NCBI GenBank assembly: GCA_020636025.1
Contig: JACJYQ010000006.1
Coordinates: 124,001 to 188,000, forward strand
Origin: Lewinellaceae bacterium
Lineage (GTDB): Bacteria > Bacteroidota > Bacteroidia > Chitinophagales > Saprospiraceae
Reading direction: 5' to 3'
DNA length: 64,000 bases
Made by a program: the position numbers and the translations under genes
The notes under the pieces: generated by a model
What the model saw: the letters and a program-made list of their open reading frames with translations, nothing else
The model's database searches: none
What the model was told of the DNA's origin: nothing
Part shown: positions 46,534 to 54,521 of the stretch, one piece after another
Layout of the letters: each line of letters opens with the position of its first letter
Position numbering within the stretch: position 1 is the first letter of the stretch

Positions 46534-46562
46534 CAAAGGTATAGAAATGGCTGGCAAGCAAA
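46534..46562 (-). promoter_or_regulatory. Probable promoter of the second HTCS gene
   Basis: TACCTTTG on the minus strand (complement of 46534-46541) matches TAnnTTTG, with TTTG (complement of 46559-46562) 17 bases further upstream, slightly closer than usual. It lies 62 bases before the start codon. The gap 46473-46830 otherwise holds a pseudogene fragment and two hairpins, described separately. Confidence 0.5.
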
Positions 46563-46632
46563 GAAACACCCTTCTGATAAGTTTACATGAGCTGTTGCAG
46601 GCAGGTTTTGATTCAATTTTGAAAAATTTGAT

Positions 46633-46757
46633 CAGATAAAAATTCACATCCATCAAAGCTCAAAGCTTTCCCGAGACCAAGCGCAGAACAGGAGTCTTTA
46701 TTATTTAGCATCCACCCATCTAAATTATCATTCAGGAGATTGGGTGGGCGCTTTTTT
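46633..46757 (+). pseudogene. Decayed copy of the 3' end of the second giant T9SS gene
   Basis: AAAGCTCAAAGCTTTCCCGA at 46655-46674 is identical to 43289-43308 in the giant gene's sorting domain. In frame it reads HPSKLKAFPRPSAEQE beside HPLKLKAFPNPSAGD of the intact gene. After an internal deletion of about 230 bp, the copy continues with the sequence that follows the intact stop codon, including the terminator stem (AGCATCCACCC, GGGTGGGCGCT, T6 at 46707-46757). It has the same orientation as the intact gene. Confidence 0.85.
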
Positions 46758-46761
46758 AAAA

Positions 46762-46804
46762 TGACCGATGCCGCTTCCAAAATAGTTGGAAGCGGCATCC
46801 GTCA
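46762..46804. terminator. Hairpin at the 3' end of porT
   Basis: Perfect 14-base arms GATGCCGCTTCCAA and complement around AATAG (46767-46799), extended by TGAC/GTCA beyond one mismatch. It lies 26 bases after the porT stop on the minus strand. The T-run is weak on that strand, so it may terminate poorly or act as a 3' stabiliser. Confidence 0.6.
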
Positions 46805-46830
46805 TAAAATCCAGTACGTAAAATCAGCTT

Positions 46831-47622
46831 TTACCCTTCGAAGTGCAGCGATAGCGTAAAGGTCCGTGACAATACCTTCTCAAGCACATTACTTTGTTCA
46901 AGCTTGTCGTTGTAGATCAGGATGTTGTTGAAGCCTTGAGACACCTTCAGTTCCGGAGAGAAAATAAAGTAAGGGAAGAAAAACTGAATTCCGGCACCGT
47001 ACTCAATCTGAAAATCCGTAGGAGCGATTTTAACCAATCCGGCCGCCTGTCTCGTTCGGGAGTCACTGGCTACATCATAAGAGTATTTCACGCCACCTAT
47101 GACAAACAATCGGAAATCGTGATACGTCGCCGATTTATAGCGCACGTGGAAAGGAAGTTCAACCAATACCGATTCAATTGGCCTGGTAAGCACTTTCCCG
47201 TTACTTCCGCCGGGTGTATAGCGAATGCTGTGTTCAACGAAGGAAAGTGTGGGTAGAAAGCGAATGTCAAAGTACTCTCCAATGCGCAGGTTCGAAACGA
47301 TTCCAAGGTTAAAGCCGGGACCCGTCACCGATTCGGCACGCGAGAAGGAATCATTTCTGATAAAATCTTTTGAATGATAAATCCGGTAATTACTGGAATT
47401 ATAGCCTAGAGTGATGCCAAAATAATAGGCTTTCTGACTAAAATCGAGGTAGTTCAGGTTTTTACCCTGATTGTATTGGGCATTTGCAACAGATATCTGA
47501 AAAATACCAAACACCAACAAAAGTGTTACACGGCAAAACCATTTTGTCTGTTGAAAAGAAGCACCCTCAGTTCTAGAGAAAAAAGCAAGGGTCTTTATTT
47601 GGTTGCTGAATAAATGGAGCAT
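46831..47622 (-). CDS. porT: Type IX secretion system outer-membrane protein PorT/SprT
   Basis: PorT-family outer-membrane protein needed for type IX secretion. About 263 aa with the start used here. A hydrophobic export segment (CRVTLLLVFGIFQISVANAQ) is followed by beta-strands such as AYYFGITLGYNSSNYRIYHS, LPTLSFVEHSIRY and VELPFHVRYKS, which are PorT-like. It follows ubiE, an arrangement conserved in many Bacteroidota. The start is uncertain: ATG codons at 47646 and 47622 (complement) both overlap the ubiE end, by 52 and 28 bp; I chose the shorter overlap, which still leaves a long N-region before the hydrophobic core. Confidence 0.85.
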   Translation of the reverse strand: MLHLFSNQIKTLAFFSRTEGASFQQTKWFCRVTLLLVFGIFQISVANAQYNQGKNLNYLDFSQKAYYFGITLGYNSSNYRIYHSKDFIRNDSFSRAESVTGPGFNLGIVSNLRIGEYFDIRFLPTLSFVEHSIRYTPGGSNGKVLTRPIESVLVELPFHVRYKSATYHDFRLFVIGGVKYSYDVASDSRTRQAAGLVKIAPTDFQIEYGAGIQFFFPYFIFSPELKVSQGFNNILIYNDKLEQSNVLEKVLSRTFTLSLHFEG

Positions 47623-48326
47623 ATTCCTAGCGTCAGTCGTTCGCATGATGGGTTTTGGTAACCGATTTTGGTAAGTATGTTAGTAAAGTCGTCGCCTTCA
47701 GGAAAAGCCTGCACACTTTCAAACAAATAGGTGTAGGCTCTCACATCGCGGCTTGTTAAACGTCCGATAAGGGGTAAAACGTATTTAAAGTAGGTATTGT
47801 AAAGCTGTTTAAAAGGAAAAACATGTGGTTTTGAAAACTCCAGAATCACCAATCTCCCACCCGGTTTCAAAACCCGCAGCATTTCTATAAGTCCGTTTTC
47901 CAGGTTTTCATAGTTCCGAACGCCAAAAGCAACGGTCACCGCATCAAAGCTTCCATCCTCGAATTTGATCTTTTCAGAATCGCCGGTTTCCATCGTTATC
48001 ACGTCACTTAAACCCTGAGCCTCTATTTTCTTCCGGCCTATTTCCAGCATCTGATTGGCAATATCTATGCCGATAACCGATTTAGGTTTGAGCATTTTAG
48101 CCATCAGAATGGCCACATCCCCGGTTCCGGTAGCTACATCCAGGATCTTCTCAGGTTTTGCAACTGCCAAATACCGTATGGCTTTTTTGCGCCATTGAAT
48201 ATCTATACCAAGAGAAAGCAAACGATTCAACAAATCATACCTGGGTGCGATCTTGTCGAACATCTTCTCCACTTCTGCCTTTTTTCCGGCGTCGGAGCCA
48301 TAAGGAAGTACGCTCGGTTTGGTCAT
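47595..48326 (-). CDS. ubiE: Demethylmenaquinone methyltransferase
   Basis: SAM-dependent methyltransferase of 243 aa making menaquinone (MenG/UbiE). SAM-binding motif ILDVATGTGDVAILM at about 59-73; family motifs YDLLNRLLSLGIDIQWRKKAI, DAVTVAFGVRNYENL and RVLKPGGRLVILEFSKP. In Bacteroidota menaquinone is the usual respiratory quinone, hence the MenG role. It overlaps porT, with which it is probably co-transcribed from a TACTTTTG element (complement of 48366-48373) 40 bases upstream. Confidence 0.95.
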   Translation of the reverse strand: MTKPSVLPYGSDAGKKAEVEKMFDKIAPRYDLLNRLLSLGIDIQWRKKAIRYLAVAKPEKILDVATGTGDVAILMAKMLKPKSVIGIDIANQMLEIGRKKIEAQGLSDVITMETGDSEKIKFEDGSFDAVTVAFGVRNYENLENGLIEMLRVLKPGGRLVILEFSKPHVFPFKQLYNTYFKYVLPLIGRLTSRDVRAYTYLFESVQAFPEGDDFTNILTKIGYQNPSCERLTLGICSIYSATK

Positions 48327-48365
48327 AGTTTACTGTGATTCAAATGATATGCATGAAAAGTGGCG

Positions 48366-48373
48366 CAAAAGTA
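48366..48373 (-). promoter_or_regulatory. -7 element upstream of ubiE-porT
   Basis: TACTTTTG on the minus strand matches TAnnTTTG and lies 40 bases before the ubiE start. No clear -33 TTTG is seen at the expected distance. Confidence 0.45.
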
Positions 48374-48491
48374 GCAGTTCAGGTTGGCTTCAGCACTAAG
48401 TTCTCAAAATGCAATGCCACAAATCACAAAATAATCCGTCATTTTCAAGACAAATGTTAAAATCGGATATTTAACCATAAAAATTGAACAT

Positions 48492-48601
48492 TACTTTTGC
48501 TGATATCACTATGAAGCCGGGAGAATCTAATGGCTCCCAAAATTTTAATCCATCTGAATATATCTTACCGCTAAAGAGGCAGTTTCCTGCCGTTTTTTTT
48601 T
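48492..48601 (+). ncRNA. Candidate small RNA (about 95 nt)
   Basis: TACTTTTG at 48492-48499 is a -7-like element. The sequence after it forms a GGGAG/CTCCC hairpin (48519-48538) and then an intrinsic terminator: GGCAG-TTTC-CTGCC plus eight or nine T (48578-48601). The neighbouring ubiE runs the other way, so this terminator has no protein-coding client. A 50-codon ORF starts at 48511 but runs through the terminator. No known RNA family is recognised. Confidence 0.4.
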
Positions 48602-48693
48602 GCTTTATTTTAAACTTATCAGCCTTCAGGGGCGTCATCACTGCTTTTGCAACAAGCGGCTGATATATAAAGATGTAATCGGTTTTTGGGATG

Positions 48694-48729
48694 TCCTCTT
48701 CCGTAGTAATGCGGAGGGGGATTTTTTTT
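48694..48729 (+). terminator. Second intrinsic terminator in the ubiE upstream gap
   Basis: A 10-base stem TCCTCTTCCG with CGGAGGGGGA (two G-U pairs), 8-base loop, then eight T at 48722-48729. Between this and the first terminator, TATCAGCC and GGCTGATA form an additional stem, so a second RNA or a read-through product is possible. Confidence 0.7.
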
Positions 48730-48731
48730 GT

Positions 48732-48800
48732 CAATGCGCAATGTATCAATGTACCAATGTACCAATGTACCAATGTATCAATGTATCAATGCGCAATGCG
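48732..48800 (+). repeat. AATGTACC word array, left flank of the four-helix-bundle gene
   Basis: About eight units of AATGTACC, AATGTATC and AATGCGC in direct order, starting right after the terminator T-run. The same words appear inverted on the other side of the downstream gene (49307-49385) and at 11550-11745. Confidence 0.9.
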
Positions 48801-48898
48801 TATTTTTTAAGTTTACATGTTCAATGAGTTTGGGCGTTTGAAAAATTGCGGTTAATTTTAGTAGATAAAGATTTTGATTAACCCAAACCATTAAGCCC

Positions 48899-49279
48899 AT
48901 GATACCATTTATCGGTAAAAAAGACCCTTTGAGTGACAAAACACCTTTGCTAGCCATTAGAATTTTCAAGTTGAGTCGTTTTTTGATTGATCAGAAGAAA
49001 GAATATGTCATTTCGAAGCAAATTCTTAAATCTGGAACAATCCCCGGAGCCATGGTACGAGAAGCCAATAACGCTGAAAGCGGAGCAGACTTTATCCATA
49101 AATTATCCGTAGCTCAAAAAGAAGTTGGAGAAACACAATACTGGCTGGAACTTCTGTGGCGAACAGATTTATTAAATGAAGTTGAGTATAACTCCATACT
49201 TTCAGATTCAAAGGAGGTGATAAAACTCCTGGCCAGTTCCATCCGCACAAGAAGAAAAAGCCTACATTCAAAATCCTAA
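48899..49279 (+). CDS. Four-helix-bundle protein (23S rRNA intervening-sequence/Avd-like family)
   Basis: A 126-aa helical protein. The family pattern is visible: YVISKQILKSGTIPGAMVREAN, then AESGADFIHKLSVAQKEVGETQYWLELL, with basic helices and a charged C-terminus KSLHSKS. Relatives are encoded in intervening sequences of 23S rRNA and, as Avd, in diversity-generating retroelements where they bind RNA. Neither a reverse transcriptase nor a variable repeat is seen nearby. The gene is enclosed by inverted word arrays, which suggests it belongs to a discrete insert. Confidence 0.88.
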   Translation: MIPFIGKKDPLSDKTPLLAIRIFKLSRFLIDQKKEYVISKQILKSGTIPGAMVREANNAESGADFIHKLSVAQKEVGETQYWLELLWRTDLLNEVEYNSILSDSKEVIKLLASSIRTRRKSLHSKS

Positions 49280-49306
49280 CCCAAATCCCTCCTTCAAACC
49301 ATAAAA

Positions 49307-49385
49307 TTTCGCATTTCGCATTGTTACATTGTTACATTGCGCATTGGTACATTGTTACATTACGCATTGGTACATTGGTACATTA
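49307..49385 (-). repeat. AATGTACC word array, right flank, inverted
   Basis: About nine units reading GGTACATT, GTTACATT and GCGCATT on the plus strand, that is, the words of 48732-48800 in reverse complement. The array ends two bases before the stop codon of the S9 peptidase gene. Confidence 0.9.
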
Positions 49386-49387
49386 GC

Positions 49388-51403
49388 TCATAGATATTTA
49401 CCAAGCCACCCAAAAAACTCCCGCTGCCAAAGCAAACTGTTTTGAGGCTTACTCACCCAGTGTCCTTCGTCGGGGAAACTGAGGAAACGGGACGGGATTC
49501 CTTTTAATTGAGCCAGCTGAAAAGCCTGCATGCCTTCGCTGATCGGAACGCGGAAATCCAGCTCGTTGTGGATCACCAGGATTGGCGTGTCCCAGTTATT
49601 AGCATAGAGGTGTGGACTGTCGGTCTGGTACATCCTGGGTGTGGGTGTTTGCCAGTAGGCACCTTCAAAATCGTGGTGTGGGAACCATAACTCTTCCGTT
49701 GTACCATAAAAGCTTTCCAGGTTGAATAATCCGCAGTGAGCGATAAATGTTTTGAACCTCTTTTGATGGTTTCCAGCAAGCCAATACACTGCATAGCCTC
49801 CGAAACTGGCGCCCACGGCAGCCATTCTACTGGCATCAATGAAAGGCTCCTTAGCCATTGCGTCTGTTGCCGATAAATAGTCTTTCATAGCATCGCCCCA
49901 TTTTCCGGTGATCGCATCGTTCCAGGCTTGTCCGGCACCAGGCATGCCTCGGCGACAGGGAGCCACCACTACATACCCCTGCGATGCCATCAAGGCAAAA
50001 TTCCAGCGATAGGAAAAGAACTGACTTAATGGCGATTGCGGGCCGCCTTGTGCATACACCAGCGTTGGGTATTTCTTTTTTGCATCGAAATTGGGTGGCA
50101 GAACAAGCCATACATTCATGTCTTTCCCATCAAAAGTTTTTACGCTTCTTCTGTCAACCGTGGGTTTGGAGAGGTCTTTCCATACTTCATCTGTGACATG
50201 GGTAAGCTGTCTCGTTGCTCCGCTTTTGGGATTTACGGCATACAATTCCGCAGGGTTTACCATGGAAGTTCTGGTAGCCACAATGTCTGTTCCAGCTGCT
50301 TTTATGGCGGTGTAGTCATGAGTGCCGCTAGTAATTCTTCTGATCTTTTTGTCGTCTATCCCGATTTGGTAAATCTGATGTGTAAAATCCTCAGCGCTCA
50401 CAAAATATAGTGATCGGCTATCCGGCGCCCAAACAGGATTGTAGGCCTCATAAGTCCAGCCGGCTGTAATTTCTTCGCGTTGCTGGGTTTGTACATTCAG
50501 CAACATTAGTCTGGAGCGATCGGCCTCATAGCCAGCGCGGGCAAGACTCGTCCACACCAGATATTTGCCGTCTGGTGACCATACAGGTTCGCGATCATAG
50601 CCTTTCAGGTCTTCCGTGAAATTCAGCGTTTTTCCCGATTTCATTTCATAGGCATACAAATCGCTGTTGGTGCTTTGGGTTTCCTCCGTTCCGTGCAATT
50701 TCCGACAGGTGTAAATGATCCAACGGGAATCCGGACTCCAGGATATTTGTTCCATGCCTCCATCGGGTTTGAGCGGAGAATCAAAGCGTTCATTTCCCTG
50801 AATATTTACAGGCTCCGAACTAAACCGGCCGTTATCGTAATTCACGTAAAAAACATTGCTGTAACTTTCATTGCGCCAGCTTTTCCAATGCCGGTACAAC
50901 AAGCCGTCGAAAGCCCGTCCGCTTGATTTGGGCAGGTCGGGGTTTACGTCCTGTAGGGTTTTATCGAGCTTAACATCCTGAATAAACAGCACATGTTTGC
51001 CGTTTGGGGCGTAATGGAACCCATTGATCTCCAGGTCGCTCACCTTCACCGCTTCACCTGGTCCATCTACATTTATTTCATACAACTTTCCATCGCGCAA
51101 AAAGCCAATTTTCTTACCGTCCGGATGAAACTCTGAATCAGAGCTGGACTTATCGGGATCTGTCAGCAAATGCGTCTCTCCGCTTTGAATATCAACCAGA
51201 TACAAAGCACGAGTGCCAGAATTGTCTTTCACATCATACCGGGAAACCCCGTACACAGCCAGTTTCCCGTCTGGAGAAACGCATTCCAGTCCGACACGCC
51301 CGAGTTTCCAGAGCAGTTCCGGGCTGAGTACCTGGGATTGCGCTGCTGTTTTACTTGCTACAGCCATAGTTATCATCAAAAAGGTGAGGGTGATCAATTT
51401 CAT
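49388..51403 (-). CDS. S9 family peptidase (prolyl oligopeptidase/acylaminoacyl-peptidase type)
   Basis: Secreted serine peptidase of 671 aa with signal peptide (MKLITLTFLMITMAVASKTAAQ). Residues about 25-400 form a TolB/DPP-like propeller (repeated PDSRWIIYTCR, SPDGKYLVWTS, APDSRSLYFVS). Residues about 405-671 form an alpha/beta hydrolase with catalytic Ser533 in GASFGGY, Asp616 in NELDFRVP and His648 in DEGHWVSKP. Likely cleaves short peptides in the periplasm; exact specificity (dipeptidyl or acylaminoacyl) is open. Its 3' end abuts a word array. Confidence 0.92.
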   Translation of the reverse strand: MKLITLTFLMITMAVASKTAAQSQVLSPELLWKLGRVGLECVSPDGKLAVYGVSRYDVKDNSGTRALYLVDIQSGETHLLTDPDKSSSDSEFHPDGKKIGFLRDGKLYEINVDGPGEAVKVSDLEINGFHYAPNGKHVLFIQDVKLDKTLQDVNPDLPKSSGRAFDGLLYRHWKSWRNESYSNVFYVNYDNGRFSSEPVNIQGNERFDSPLKPDGGMEQISWSPDSRWIIYTCRKLHGTEETQSTNSDLYAYEMKSGKTLNFTEDLKGYDREPVWSPDGKYLVWTSLARAGYEADRSRLMLLNVQTQQREEITAGWTYEAYNPVWAPDSRSLYFVSAEDFTHQIYQIGIDDKKIRRITSGTHDYTAIKAAGTDIVATRTSMVNPAELYAVNPKSGATRQLTHVTDEVWKDLSKPTVDRRSVKTFDGKDMNVWLVLPPNFDAKKKYPTLVYAQGGPQSPLSQFFSYRWNFALMASQGYVVVAPCRRGMPGAGQAWNDAITGKWGDAMKDYLSATDAMAKEPFIDASRMAAVGASFGGYAVYWLAGNHQKRFKTFIAHCGLFNLESFYGTTEELWFPHHDFEGAYWQTPTPRMYQTDSPHLYANNWDTPILVIHNELDFRVPISEGMQAFQLAQLKGIPSRFLSFPDEGHWVSKPQNSLLWQREFFGWLGKYL

Positions 51404-51572
51404 GTTTCAGAATATTATTGGTGATATACTTCACGCTGTTTGGTTTTGAAAATTGCCTGCGGCTATGTCATTGATTAACAGCGTTCAGTATGACAAGTAT
51501 TTTCACAACCACTTTGCGGTGGCTATATTTACCGGCAAAATTCAACATTTCAGCAAACAAAACGACTTTTCC

Positions 51573-52211
51573 ATGAAAAAGTATAGCGTTGAACTCATTG
51601 GAACCTTTTTTCTGGTGTTTACTGCAGTATTAACGACCAACGACCCAGCCATTGCCCATCTGGCGCCATTCGCCATTGGTGCCATGTACATGGCCATGAT
51701 ATATGCCGGAAGCCATATTTCCGGGGCACATTACAACCCGGCCGTGACACTCGCAGCTTTCATTCGTGGAAAAATTGAAACGGCAGACGCCATTGTGTAT
51801 ATATTCTTTCAAATAATGGGCGCCGCTTCTGCGGCAGCTATTGGCGTTTACCTGCACGACTGCGGCGGTGGCGCTGAAATAGTCATGCATGCCAACCCCG
51901 ATCCCATTGGCTCTTTCCTGGCGGAGTTCCTGGGCACTTTTGCGCTCGCTTATGTATTCCTCAATGTTTCCACTACACAAACAACCGCCGGGAATTCGTT
52001 CCATGGCTTAGCCATTGGCTTTGCGGTAACAGCCGCTTTATACGCTATTCATAATATCAGTGGAGGCGCTATTAATCCAGCCGTGGTAGTTGGCGGCACC
52101 ATTGCAGGCATGTTTTCAGGGGGTGACATCTGGATCTATCTGGCCGGAACACTGGGCGGTGGAGCTGCCGCCGCGACAGTGTTTTCTGGGGTGTATGGGA
52201 GAGAGGAGTGA
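51573..52211 (+). CDS. Aquaporin-like MIP channel with an atypical filter
   Basis: Major intrinsic protein of 212 aa. Start ATG at 51573 gives MKKYSVELIGTFFLVF, the usual first helix; the open frame extends 120 bases upstream without family similarity. Two NPA motifs are at Asn55-Ala57 (HYNPAVTL) and Asn168-Ala170 (AINPAVVV). In water channels the second NPA is normally followed by the arginine of the selectivity filter; here it is valine, so the transported solute may differ from water. Convergent with the NagB fusion gene. Confidence 0.88.
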   Translation: MKKYSVELIGTFFLVFTAVLTTNDPAIAHLAPFAIGAMYMAMIYAGSHISGAHYNPAVTLAAFIRGKIETADAIVYIFFQIMGAASAAAIGVYLHDCGGGAEIVMHANPDPIGSFLAEFLGTFALAYVFLNVSTTQTTAGNSFHGLAIGFAVTAALYAIHNISGGAINPAVVVGGTIAGMFSGGDIWIYLAGTLGGGAAAATVFSGVYGREE

Positions 52212-52215
52212 AAAA

Positions 52216-52316
52216 GATTGCAGATTGCAAATTGCTGAGTGCAGAATGAAGGAGGCATTTAAATTTCTACAAAAAGCGTTTTGCATTCTGCGCTCTGAAA
52301 TCTGCAATTTGAAATC
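52216..52316. repeat. GCAGATTGCAAATTG word array, inverted pair
   Basis: Left arm 52216-52248 and right arm 52284-52316 are 33-bp imperfect inverted copies built from words like GATTGCA, AAATTGC and GTGCAGAATG. They separate the convergent channel and NagB-fusion genes and may form a shared 3' hairpin. Confidence 0.8.
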
Positions 52317-52318
52317 AC

Positions 52319-54259
52319 CTACTCCGGTTTCCAGCGTACAAATGCTTCCATCGCTTCGTACTCTGCAAATCCCAATTCGCGGTAGGCTCTGGCGGTTTCG
52401 CGGTTTCGTTCCTCGGCGCGCTGCCAGAATTCGCGGCTATCGTCGCCCGGAAATGGCGGGTGGTCTTTCTGGCTTTGGTGCATATAAATGGCCTGCCTCT
52501 TTTTGCGTAATTGCTGTGGACTCATCGGTACGGCCATTTCAATTTCGTGTACCGGCCATTCGTGCCAGGCACCGCGATAGAGCCATACCCAGCAATCTTT
52601 TAACCAGGCTTTTTCCGAAAGACGACGATAGGCTTCAAAGATCGCATCGAGACAAACCCGGTGTGTGCCATGGGGATCGGCCAGATCTCCGGCTGCGTAC
52701 ACCTGATGTGGCTTCACCTGCTCCATGAGCTCCATAATCAAATGAATATCTGCATCACCCAGAGGCTTTTTGCGCGTTTTACCAGTTTCATAAAACGGCA
52801 TGTCCAGAAAGTGAATGTGTGCATCATCCAATCCTGTGAAACGGGCTCCTGCCCTGGCTTCTCCTCTTCGGATCAATCCTTTAATGCTTCGTACTTCCGG
52901 AATATCCTCGTCGGCTGATTTTTTGTTGTTTAGGAAGCTGACGATCTTTTTCAGGTTTTTAACGTCCTGGTCACCCAGACTTTTTTCTGTTTCTCCAAAC
53001 TCAAGCATAAACTCGGCATACCGGAGAGCATCGTAATCGTGGACAGCTATGTTTCCAGAGGTTTGGTAGGCTACGTGCACTTCATGACCCTGGTCAACCA
53101 GACGCTGGAAAGTACCTCCCATGGAAATGACATCATCATCGGGGTGCGGGCTGAAAAGGATCACCCGTTTTTTAGCCGGCAAGGCACGTTCGGGGCGTTT
53201 TGAATCATCGGCGTTTGGTTTACCGCCAGGCCAGCCGGATATGGTGTGCTGCAGGCGATTGAAGATCCGGATATTCAGCTCGTACGAATTTGCCTGTTCA
53301 ATAATCAAGTCGCTTAGTCCTTGCTCGTTGTAATCTTCATCGGTGAGTTTCAAAATGGGTTTGCCGCTTTTGCCGGACAGCCATACCACAGCTTTACAGA
53401 TCAGGTCATCGGTCCAGTTGCAAATGCCTGCTTTCCAGGGCGCCCGCATGCGGGTGAGTTCTTCCGCGGCGCTTTTATCGAGCACGACTTTAACATTGGG
53501 GTGTTTCTGAAGAAAGGAGGCCGGCACCGCTGTACTGATCTCTCCTTCTATGGCTTGTTGGATAATATGCGCTTTGTGTTGCCCCCAGGCCAACAAATAC
53601 ACCGTACGTGCCTTAAAAATACTCCCAACCCCCATGGTAATGGCCCTGTATGGAACATCATCCTCCCCTTGAAAATCCTTCTGTGCATCGTGACGCGTGA
53701 GGTGATCGAGACGCACCATGCGGGTGGGGGACGTTTCCCAGGCGCCCGGTTCATTAAATCCTATATGTCCGGTTCGTCCGATACCCAGTAACTGTATATC
53801 TATTCCCCCCGCCAGATCAATCTGCTTTTCGTAGTTATGGCAATAATCAGCTACCTGATCCATGGCAACGGTACCATCTGGTATGTGGATATTGTTTGGG
53901 TCGATATCCACATGGTCAAACAGGTACTCATGCATGAAACGCCAGTAGCTTTGCCGGGCCTCTTTGGGCATTGGGTAATATTCGTCCAGGTTAAAGCTGA
54001 TGACGTTCTTAAAACTCAGGTTTTCCTCTTTGTGCATCCGCACCAGTTCTTCATACACTTTAATAGGAGAACTTCCGGTTGCCAGGCCAAGCACAATCAT
54101 CTCTCCATCCTGTTGCCGCTGTCTTATGGCCAGGGCAATGGATTTCGCCACATGTTTTGAAGCCTCCCGGGAATCTTCCCATATCTTAACCGGAAGCTTC
54201 TCAAAATTTTTCAATTCGTATTTCAGGTAACCGGCATGTGGGTTTTCTTGAATATCCAT
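52319..54259 (-). CDS. nagB: Glucosamine-6-phosphate deaminase fused to a PIG-L-type deacetylase domain
   Basis: A 646-aa two-domain enzyme. Residues about 20-275 are NagB-like: GLATGSSPIKVYEELV, SFNLDEYYPM with the catalytic aspartate, and GIGRTGHIGFNEPG. Residues about 370-600 are PIG-L/LmbE-like: FSPHPDDDVISMGGT with the zinc-binding HPDDD motif and DPHGTH. NagB makes fructose-6-phosphate and ammonia; the second domain suggests deacetylation of an amino-sugar substrate, as in GlcNAc-6-phosphate use, but this is inference. The start MDIQENPHAGY at 54259 is preferred over an ATG 39 bases upstream. Word-array sequence lies in its 5' region. Confidence 0.9.
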   Translation of the reverse strand: MDIQENPHAGYLKYELKNFEKLPVKIWEDSREASKHVAKSIALAIRQRQQDGEMIVLGLATGSSPIKVYEELVRMHKEENLSFKNVISFNLDEYYPMPKEARQSYWRFMHEYLFDHVDIDPNNIHIPDGTVAMDQVADYCHNYEKQIDLAGGIDIQLLGIGRTGHIGFNEPGAWETSPTRMVRLDHLTRHDAQKDFQGEDDVPYRAITMGVGSIFKARTVYLLAWGQHKAHIIQQAIEGEISTAVPASFLQKHPNVKVVLDKSAAEELTRMRAPWKAGICNWTDDLICKAVVWLSGKSGKPILKLTDEDYNEQGLSDLIIEQANSYELNIRIFNRLQHTISGWPGGKPNADDSKRPERALPAKKRVILFSPHPDDDVISMGGTFQRLVDQGHEVHVAYQTSGNIAVHDYDALRYAEFMLEFGETEKSLGDQDVKNLKKIVSFLNNKKSADEDIPEVRSIKGLIRRGEARAGARFTGLDDAHIHFLDMPFYETGKTRKKPLGDADIHLIMELMEQVKPHQVYAAGDLADPHGTHRVCLDAIFEAYRRLSEKAWLKDCWVWLYRGAWHEWPVHEIEMAVPMSPQQLRKKRQAIYMHQSQKDHPPFPGDDSREFWQRAEERNRETARAYRELGFAEYEAMEAFVRWKPE

Positions 54260-54277
54260 TGTGTGCGCTAATGTATA

Positions 54278-54309
54278 ATTGCAGAGTGCAGATCGCAAAT
54301 TGCAGCGTG
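54278..54309. repeat. Short word array upstream of the nagB fusion
   Basis: Units such as ATTGCAGAGTGCAGAT and GCAAATTGCAGCGTG resemble the array at 52216-52316, so the nagB fusion gene is bracketed by the same word family. Confidence 0.6.
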
Positions 54310-54337
54310 AAAAAGGATTTTATTGGAAAATCTTGGT

Positions 54338-54371
54338 CAAAAGTAACCTGCCTGTATAATTACTGATACAA
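54338..54371 (-). promoter_or_regulatory. Candidate promoter of the nagB fusion gene
   Basis: TACTTTTG on the minus strand (complement of 54338-54345) matches TAnnTTTG; a TTG lies 23 bases upstream (complement of 54369-54371), longer than ideal. The 5' leader would include the short word array. Confidence 0.4.
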
Positions 54372-54521
54372 GAACATGATCCGGGTACTCGTATTTTGCG
54401 GTTAATTCAGACAATCTTGAAAAAAATTAACCCAACACCCAACCTTTGCAAGACTGTATTCGTGTTTGGCATAGATTGACCAGTCAGACCCTGCTTGCAG
54501 CACCGTGAAACCGATAATTGA

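Noticed and set aside
48471..48773. 100-codon minus-strand ORF over the candidate small RNA
   Set aside because: It starts inside the word array and runs over two plus-strand terminators; coding character is weak.
48732..49385. CRISPR array
   Set aside because: Units are about 8 bp and contiguous, with no spacers and no cas genes.
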